DNA of 64,000 nt from Isoetes taiwanensis (Eukaryota > Streptophyta > Lycopodiopsida > Isoetales > Isoetaceae), in the NCBI GenBank assembly GCA_021234155.1, contig JAJEKV010000124.1:374001-438000 (forward strand), read 5' to 3'. Of this stretch, positions 56,351-64,000 are shown piece by piece (the stretch's first letter is position 1; each line of letters starts with the position of its first letter). The position numbers and the translations under genes are program-made. The notes under the pieces are model-generated. The model did not search any database, was not told where the DNA came from, and was given only the letters and a program-made list of their open reading frames with translations.

Positions 56351-57930
56351 AACGAAAAAAAAGGGGGCGTCAAATTTGCCCCCGATTTTCTTTCCTGCAA
56401 TTTTCCGGCAAGATCTGTTGGCGGCGCCGCTTAACCTGGGACGGCAAGGGCAGCTTCAAATCGTGTGGAGATCAACATAAAATTACAGAGTTTAAAAACC
56501 TGTTGTTTGGGGCCGAAATTTGATGCCCCCTTTTTTTCGGATAGATGAGATTGTCCATCCGATAGGGCGACTATGATTAGTTGTGACGGGCCTAGCCAGT
56601 TAACCTTTATGGTAACTAGATATCCCACCAATCTCGACCATTGGATCTACTTAAGCCTAAAAACTTAAGATTTAACTCATGCATCCTCAACAATAACACT
56701 TAGGTAAAGAATCTAATCTTTGTATCACTATTCCAAGGTTCCAAAAAATTATTCCCCCATAACCAATCATAATATTCTCATGCTACATCTATGAACTTAG
56801 TAATTATAGCTTCAAGCCAGCTTGACTACACTCGGGAGTCTCTTGCTCTTCTGCTTACACCATTAACAATCGGATGTGACTAAGTGGAGGTCGAGGTTCT
56901 AGTGAATGCCTAAACATTGACAACATAATGCATCCATCTAGAAACAATAACTTAACCTTACCGTAACCTCGCCCCTAAAACTTAAGTTAGTAATTCATAC
57001 AAGCATGTCCCACAATGCACAATTTGCCCATGAATATCTACTACATAATACAACCATTGTAATTCAATACAAAACGTCCCAAATAACGTATTTTTTTTTT
57101 TTTTTTTTTTTTTTTGGAGGTAAGGTGGGTTTTGTATTCATACTAGAAACTTACATACTAGTACTATGTACCATCAGTGGTACACTAATAGGCATAGTGC
57201 CAAATGCACATTCCTTATATTTGGAAATGTGTTCAAAAAACCATAGCAACATAGACAACAACCAATATTCCTCTAGGTCTAAGCATGGTCAACTCCGCTG
57301 ATCAGGCCAGTGACATAGAGGCGGGGTAAACCACGTGTGTACACACCCTTTCACGTTGTGTCCAGCATTGGAGGACCACGTAACTGTGCAAGACGTTGTA
57401 CCCTAAGGTACCAATGCCCGATGTTTAAATAATATACCATTCACATATTATTATGACCGCGAGTCTAGACCATCGCACCTAGACTCCGGCCCTAGAGGTC
57501 TATATCACAGAGCATCCAAATATATAAATTACATTGCATAGTCCAAGTATGTCATAGCATATTTCATAAAATTTCCAAACCAAGGTTTCAATAACATATT
57601 CATATAATGCCACATTGCATTCCAAGCCAAGATTTCAGGTCAATTCAAGCATATCCATGACCAAACAATAACATATCCAAGACTCAATTCCCAAGTCATC
57701 AACTTTACAATGTAGATTCCACAATGACATGTACCCACGTCAACATGCTAACATTTCAATCCATAAGGAGTCACTATACTTAACGGCATTAGATCATCTA
57801 CGTAATCACCATGTATTCAAAAGCTAGTATTTGTCATGCAGACATTGCAACTATTTGTTGCTTCTAGTACATGTAATATAATTATCATATACACGTCTTT
57901 CCATCTACTTACTTAAAATGTATAGGGGAA
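56351..57930. other. No supported gene
   Basis: A/T-rich unique DNA with a 25-base poly-T at 57091-57115. A 98-codon frame at 57005-57301 spans that tract and is not convincing. Confidence 0.4.
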
Positions 57931-58031
57931 CTGCAGTTGGGATGGCATTCCGGCACTTAGGGAGGGGCCCCGACGGCCGTGATGGCGGGAGCCGGGTCTC
58001 CCCGTGTGCCTAATGCCGCATCAACCGCAGC
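57931..58031. repeat. ~100-bp imperfect inverted repeat
   Basis: CTGCAGTTGGGATGGCATTC at the left pairs loosely with the right end (reverse complement CTGCGGTTGATGCGGCATTA). The centre is GC rich. Confidence 0.4.
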
Positions 58032-58036
58032 TCTCT

Positions 58037-58538
58037 ACAATATAGAAGTTGGGGATTGATTTTGCTACAAGAACTCTGCTACAAGAAAAATTGAAGAAGT
58101 CGAACTTTGCAGCACTGCCGGAGTTGCATTTACCTGTACTTTGAAGCATTGCCCGTTTGCATTTGCCGGGATGCGCTTCCGGATTTGCGGATCTGCGGTT
58201 TTGCTTGGTGTGTTTCTTTGGGATGCTTTCGGCTTCTTATCTTTGCTTTCGGATCTGCTTTCGGCTTCCTATCTTTGCTTTCGAGGCGGCATGCATTCTC
58301 TTGTTTGCTTTCGGATCGTAGGCTTCCTCTTGCGGCAAACAAGCCGTTTCCTCTTGCGGCGGTCGAAACCCTAACACAAGCCAGCCGGTCAGAACTCTAG
58401 AATAAAACACTGAAGAAAACCGGCAGAGCAGGTAACGCGGAATCAGGGGACCGAATGGCATTCCGCAATATTGCCGTCGCCACGTGTCGTCGCCAAAATG
58501 CACCGTTGAGCAAAATTAAGACCCAACTTCTATATTGT
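58037..58538. mobile_element. 502-bp TIR element (MITE-like)
   Basis: The left end ACAATATAGAAGTTGGGG and the right end, reverse-complemented, ACAATATAGAAGTTGGGT continue to ...TTTTGC about 29 bp in. Inside are GCTTTCGGATCTGCTTTCGG-type repeats. No protein and no clear target duplication. Confidence 0.7.
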
Positions 58539-60208
58539 TTTGGGGATGGGTGTCTCTTCTTCTTCTTCTTCTTTTTCCGGGCACCGGCAACGCCGTAACA
58601 CTCCGTTTTCCGGCCATAAGCGTGATTTTGGCACCGGGAAACTTTTTGGTGAGGTATTTTTTTTGCCACGCCATTTGTTTCGGGCTAAGATTTAAGCCGT
58701 TTCTTTAAAAATGGGGGACGGTGCTGTAACGCTCGGCCCAGAGTATGATTTCCACTTTCCTCTGGGCGAAACCCTCAGTTTCTTCTGTTGGAGGCTTTTC
58801 TCATTCCATCCAGATCCAAGGCGAATCACAGCATGTAAGATTTATGGTCTTGTATCAATCTTCCAGAGCAGCCATCACATGTAAGTCATGCATGCTTGGT
58901 TTTTGCAGGTCATTCATTTGTGTTATTCGGGTCATTTATTTGGTGCAGAGATTTAGTGCAGAGGTTCGGGTCATTGAAGCAGAGGAAATGTGTAATATTG
59001 CTCTGCAGTAGTATTCCTATTCATTATGGATCTCACTAAGCTCTACAAACAAGGGGCTTACAGCAGAAGAAATCGTTTACCTAAATCGTGTTTGTGCTTT
59101 CTATCTACAGGCGTTGAAGCAGAGCAGTCGCTACAATAGTAGGAGTTTGCTAAATGTACCGTATTTTCCATCTTACATCCATGTTTGCTTTTGGATTCCC
59201 ATCAGTCAGTCTTTTTTCTGTTAAGTGCTTTCTTTTTCTTCAGGCTTCAGGCCACAGGAGTTTGAGTCACGTGCATGTCCTTTGCTAGCAGAGGTAAAAT
59301 GATTTCTGAAGATGCCTCTTAGTGGGGTTCTATATAATCTGGTGATTGTTACATTTACTTTGAAAACATATTCGGTTCAATCTCTCATTTGAAATCTGAC
59401 AATAAGGAATTTTTTATTTTCGCAGGGATGTTTTATCCAAAATATTTATCATCTTTGCTGCATTTGCTTTAGCAAGCTTATTCTCTCCCTCATCTTCATT
59501 TATGTTCCTTGCATATGCTTAACATAAGTTTTTACCAACAGGATATTTTATCAACAAATTCATCACCCTTCCTGTGCTGCAATCTCTCATTCGGCAAGGT
59601 TTCAGGTAATTCCTTTCTTGCAAGAGAATTTATGTCTTTGTAAAGGTCGCAATGGGCAAACTTGCTGACGACATGGCCCAAATCAGGAAAATATATGCAA
59701 CGGCTCTGTACATGAATATGTACTTTAAACAAGTGACATCATCGTTGTATTGACATAAAAATCTCCCAAGACTCCAAAATTTTAGTACTTTATAAATGCA
59801 GATACACTTTACATCATATTCTGCCTGTTCAAGTAAGATATGCACCTCCATTTTCAAGAGGCTCAAATGTCTCCGCTTCCTTCATAATAATATCTGCCTG
59901 TTGCTTTGTAACTAGATACATTTTACATCATATTCTCTATTCAAGTACACGGAATAGATATACAGCTCGGTTTTCACGAGGCTGAAATATCTCTGCTTCC
60001 TTTGTAACACTATCCACCTGGTACGCCAGAGATAACATTTTGGACAACTGAAGGTCCTGCTGCTTCTGTTTGTGGTACGCCTGCTACTGCAACCCCTTTG
60101 TCCAGAATTTTCAGATTGCTAAGAGAATATATTTTCCAGATCAAGAAACAAGATACTTTTTTATATGAGCTTCTAATTGGCATGCTGTTTTGTGCTCCCC
60201 CCATTGAA
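58539..60208. other. No supported gene
   Basis: It contains a short (TCT)n at 58554-58574 and short frames only. A ~70-bp similarity between 59876-59945 and 59955-60010 (TATCTGCCTG... and 'GAGGCTCAAATGTCTCCGCT' versus 'GAGGCTGAAATATCTCTGCT') suggests an old duplication. Confidence 0.35.
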
Positions 60209-61450
60209 AGCATACATGGGCATGCATCAATGTGGAACTTCCACGTATATTATGAGGATAAAGGAATCTTTATGCGAGTACCTATTATAAAACAATAATG
60301 CTCGCAATTTGTGATCTATTTTTTCCAAACATCAAGAGCTTCCCCGCACTTTGAATAGGCAAGTATGATCTTAACTTCAAGCTGTTGCATTATCTGGTGA
60401 ATATGACATAGTGGAACTTAAAAAAAAAACAAGACATGGGATAATTAAATTAGCAAAGGCATTTCATTTTGAGTAGGTCCTGCAGACATAAATTTTGGAT
60501 AAACATTTCAGGGCATCTGCATTGATTGTGATTCATGATTTTTGTTGTTGGATTGGATGTTTTACATTCCCATATTGTCCTTTGAAAGAACACTGTAAAT
60601 AGCACCCAAGTTGCTTTTATCTTATTCTACATCGCCCGATTGATGCATGTTTAAGTGTTGTCTATATATTAAAGAAAACTACTTGCAAGGTGTTGTCTAT
60701 ATATTAAGGAAAATTGCTTGCAACTTGCAAGTTTTGAATAGAATTAGCTAATCTACCTAAATTGGAAGTGTCAAGTCGCATTTTCATCAAAATAGAATTA
60801 AGATCCAACATTTTGAGTATTTGCAAAGTCTAATGTAATTTAGCATACATGGGCATGCATATTATGAGGATAAAAGAATCTTTATGCGAGTACCCATTAT
60901 AAAACAATAATGGTTGCAATTTGTGATCTATTTTTGCTAAACATCAAGAGCTTCCCCGCACTTTGAATAGGCAAGTATGATCTTAACTTCAAGTTGTTGC
61001 ATTATCTGGTGTTCTATAGTGAATATAACATAGTGGAACTCAAAGTAAAAAACAAGACATGGGATAATTAAATTAGCAAATGAGTAGGTCCTGCAAACAT
61101 AAATTTTGGATAAACATTTCAGGGCATCTGCTTTGATTGTGATTCATGATTTTTGGGCTTGGATTGGATGTTTTACATTCCCATATTGTCCTTTGAAAGA
61201 ACACTGTAAATAGCACCCAAGTTGCTTTTATCTTATTCTACATCGCCTGATCGATGCATGTTTAAGTGTTGTCTATATATTAAAGAAAACTACTTGCAAG
61301 GTGTTGTCTACATATTAAGGAAAATTGCTTGCAACTTGCAAGTTTTGAATAGAATTAGCTAATCTACCTAAATTGGAAGTGTCAAGTCGCATTTTCATCA
61401 AAATAGAATTAAGATGTTCCAACATTTTGAGTATTTGCAAAGCCTAATGT
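60209..61450 (+). repeat. 633-bp tandem duplication
   Basis: AGCATACATGGGCATGCAT begins copies at 60209 and 60842. The copies stay collinear to about 61450 with small indels and scattered substitutions. No coding frame is conserved between them. Confidence 0.9.
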
Positions 61451-62661
61451 TTGAACCGTACATAGAGAAATAAAACTACTTTGGCATGAACCCCATAGGA
61501 GTCGTAAAGGATACAAACTAAATCAATCTTATTTGGAAGGCCACAAGCCTTTATGCGCATAGCCTTTATGCGCATAATAACGCTGCGCACACATTTTTAA
61601 GTTATGGTGTCATTGAGAACGAAAATACCACGCTTATGCGCATGGGGTAGCAGACGTGGAAATTAAGGAGCTCATTGCAAAGGTCAAAGAAATATTTTGC
61701 ATCAACGAGGTTGTCTAAAGCACTACATCCAACTAAACGACGACTTCTTGCTGAAGTCTACCCAAGGGAATGTTGTTGCGCAGATGTGCTTTGAGAGAGG
61801 TAGGTGGAGGATGGAGTACATGTATCTACTTATTGGGTAATATAGTGCTTTAAATAACCTCCAATTGTTTATCTCTATGAACTGGTGAATTGCCATTTTA
61901 ATAGCAAAAGAACTCACATATGTTGGAAAAATCATGGAGTCCTGAGGCAGTATCTGATCCCATTATACGAGTCTACCTTCGAAATGAGTTGTCTCACGTG
62001 TTCGATAGTCGTGAGACATCGTGCGCAGTCTGAATCAATGACTCGCACATGCATCTTTTACCCTGACTAAGATGTTACTTATAGGCGAAGTGAAGATATC
62101 ACGGGAGCATAAAAAAATTACAAGATTAGGCCCTTGGTGATGTTGCGCCATGTGGAGATGCATATTTAGATTTCCATCATGAACTAAAGTACGACAATGA
62201 ACCATAACAAAATTCTGTGTTTTACATTTCTGTATCTATTTTTGTTGATCACGCTTGCTACTCCATGCACATGAGCGTGGTAGTTTAGCTTCCTCCATGG
62301 CCATGCAATGTAAAGTTGGTGGGGAAGGACCCATGGCAATGTAAAGTGGTGGGGTTTGTTGTAAAGTGTCACATGTCCGATCCTAATCAAAATACTAATC
62401 ATACCATGAACCAAAAGTGTGTATGACAAAAGTAACATTGGAGACATGATAACTCTTGACACCTCGCATTTGGCGACATGGTGATCAAAGGCATAACACG
62501 GGACCAATTTTTATTAATACATTGATGATAGTATAATTAGACAATTTCAATAACAAAAGTAATTATAAAAGCAAATAAAGTCCATTCTTGCCAATATTTG
62601 TTGTTGAAGTTGCACATATATGGACGTTAAAGACCGAGTAAAAACGCATGCCAGGACATGA
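61451..62661. other. No supported gene
   Basis: It has a short direct repeat AGCCTTTATGCGCAT (61549, 61562). The part upstream of 62662 is probably the body of the Helitron that ends at 62691; its 5' end could not be placed. Confidence 0.35.
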
Positions 62662-62691
62662 GCCCGGCAACGCCGGGCACACGTTTACTAG
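62662..62691 (+). mobile_element. Helitron 3' terminus
   Basis: GCCCGGC-AAC-GCCGGGC, a perfect 7-bp hairpin, is followed after nine bases by CTAG and then T, the standard plant Helitron 3' end. No helicase was seen nearby, so it is probably non-autonomous. Confidence 0.75.
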
Positions 62692-62704
62692 TCTTATATT
62701 ATAA

Positions 62705-63546
62705 TGTTATTGTGTAAGTGTTGGACCCAGCCCTAATTTGGGCGGCCCAGATTTGATGAAATCAATGGAGGAGATGATCCGTAAAATGGAGGGCTCAGAG
62801 TTTGAAGTAAAAAGAGCCCTAAATCGTATGCTCTCTCTCTTACTCGTTTTCAAAGTAGGGGCTTTAGGCGCTGGGTCTCGGATTGTCTCAGTATTTGCTC
62901 GCATAAATGGAAAGCAATTATTGATATAGCCGGATTTATGTTCCGGATTTATGTGGTGGGAAGCAAATATCGATGATCAGGACTCAGGAGCCTGATTATC
63001 ACGGCTTTTGGTACCTCAAAAGTTTTTGTCGCTTCAATCTTTGATTGCACAATGATACACTAAACTATGACTGGAATATCGGATTAAACGGTAGCTATTA
63101 TTACACATTTTGATTCGTACAACTTTGAAGAATTATTTTTACACTGGTATTAGTTAGAAAAGGTTGGACAGGTCATTGCCATTTCATTGTGGCCTGCAGG
63201 TAACCCTAAAATATCTAAAATGAATCCTGATCTGCGAACCCTAAATGAGAAACCTTTGTTCTATGGGAGGATGTCAACAGGGAATGCAATATATGCAATT
63301 TGGATACTGAAAGGCAATGGTTCTTTAAAAATGTTTGCCTTCTTCCATTATTACTAGCACAATAATGTCCCAAGGCAAATTGCAACTGTGTCTATTGACC
63401 CAACACACGGTTGCGCCCATAGTCTAAGATCTACCATACCCTAGACTAGAGAAACACATGCAACCACAAAGATGATTCCATTAGCCCATAACGACATGCA
63501 TGTCCCAATAATTGCAAAATGGTCTAATTCATAATTGGGCATAACA
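62705..63546 (-). mobile_element. 3' LTR of a Ty3/gypsy element, ~842 bp
   Basis: On the minus strand the LTR starts TGTTATGCCC right after a polypurine GGGGGTAA and ends TTACACAATAACA, giving the TGTTAT/ATAACA terminal pair. It lies just downstream of an integrase end on the same strand. The 5' LTR is beyond the window, so the target duplication cannot be checked. Confidence 0.75.
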
Positions 63547-63558
63547 TTACCCCCAAGA
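63547..63558 (-). other. Polypurine tract
   Basis: The minus strand reads CTTGGGGGTAA next to the LTR start, the usual plus-strand primer site. Confidence 0.6.
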
Positions 63559-63567
63559 TTCTTGTCC

Positions 63568-64000
63568 TCAAGAATCGGCTCCAGACCATTGAGCCATAAC
63601 ATCCGAATATTGAGTCATGAAACGACGATTCTCCCACGTCGCCTCTGAGACAGGTCTATGCTTCCATTTCACCAGAAATTCCATTTGGTCTCTTTGGCAG
63701 ATCCGCACTATTCGGGAATTCAATATTCTTTCAGGGGTTATATCCAACTCCACCATGTGTTCCCGAGAAGGCACAACATTCGCAGCTTTCCCCAGAGCTG
63801 GTCGCAACTGGTTCACATGGAAAACTGGATGAATGTCCACATTCGGTGGAAGTTGCAACTTGAAGGTAACATCACTATATTTCTTCAAAATTTTGTAAGG
63901 ACTGTCTTACCAATTCAGCCTATTTTGATATGAGCCAGCCCTCCAAGCGATGGCTTCTATTGTTGGAAGTTTATGCTCTTATTTGGCCCCTCCAGACACG
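63568..64000 (-). pseudogene. Ty3/gypsy integrase C terminus with chromodomain
   Basis: Frame 63568-63888 reads DVTFKLQLPPNVDIHPVFHV, then NQLRPALG, then a chromodomain-like end with FLVKWKHRPVSEATWENRR. This marks a chromovirus, a plant LTR retrotransposon whose chromodomain guides integration. Upstream of 63888 in-frame stops occur (for example before 'DSPYKILKKYSD'), so this copy is decayed. The rest of pol lies outside the window. Confidence 0.85.

Overview
This window is nuclear DNA of a land plant. A fern or other seed-free vascular plant is my best guess, from the wording of the one PPR protein and the dense mix of PIF/Harbinger, CACTA, Helitron, LINE and chromovirus remains; this is inference. 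Nearly everything is transposable-element DNA, much of it nested. The only host-like gene with a long open frame is a PLS-class PPR gene at 53433-55157 (minus). No rRNA gene, functional tRNA gene or CRISPR array was seen.

Layout, left to right. 1-7558: a head-to-tail array of about 2.49-kb units. Each unit is an internal slice of a PIF/Harbinger element (family A): the last codons of its Myb-like gene, a small Ser-rich gene (here called ORF3), and the C-terminal half of its transposase on the other strand. The last unit is cut at 7558 by a 14,088-bp insertion (7559-21646) with long terminal inverted repeats and a TTAG target duplication. That insertion has palindrome arrays and GATTC-rich arrays near both ends, possible captured gene pieces, and a complete PIF/Harbinger element (family D, 11293-16891, TSD TAA) nested in its middle. 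Element A resumes at 21651 and reaches its right end near 24306 with an almost full-length transposase.

24549-42888 is a stack of elements separated by (GA)n tracts: Harbinger B (24607-29497), a degenerate LINE on the minus strand (29609-34117) and Harbinger C (34216-42625). The Myb-like gene of C is split by a 4,089-bp CACTA element (34741-38829, TSD GGA) that carries exon-like pieces, one resembling an ABC1-type kinase gene. Families A, B and C share one plan: Myb-like gene (+), ORF3 (+), then a convergent DDE transposase (-). The Myb-like protein and transposase are the usual Harbinger pair. ORF3 is conserved across the three diverged families and is the best candidate here for an undescribed component.

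42.9-64 kb is lower-density debris: a Helitron 3' end with helicase remains (43834-44597), an L1-like endonuclease fragment, an (AAT)n microsatellite, several short inverted-repeat elements (49.07, 49.2, 55.5 and 58.0 kb), the PPR gene, a nested repeat cluster at 56 kb, a 633-bp tandem duplication (60209-61450), a second Helitron 3' end (62691), and 13 bp further on the 3' LTR and integrase chromodomain end of a Ty3/gypsy chromovirus on the minus strand.
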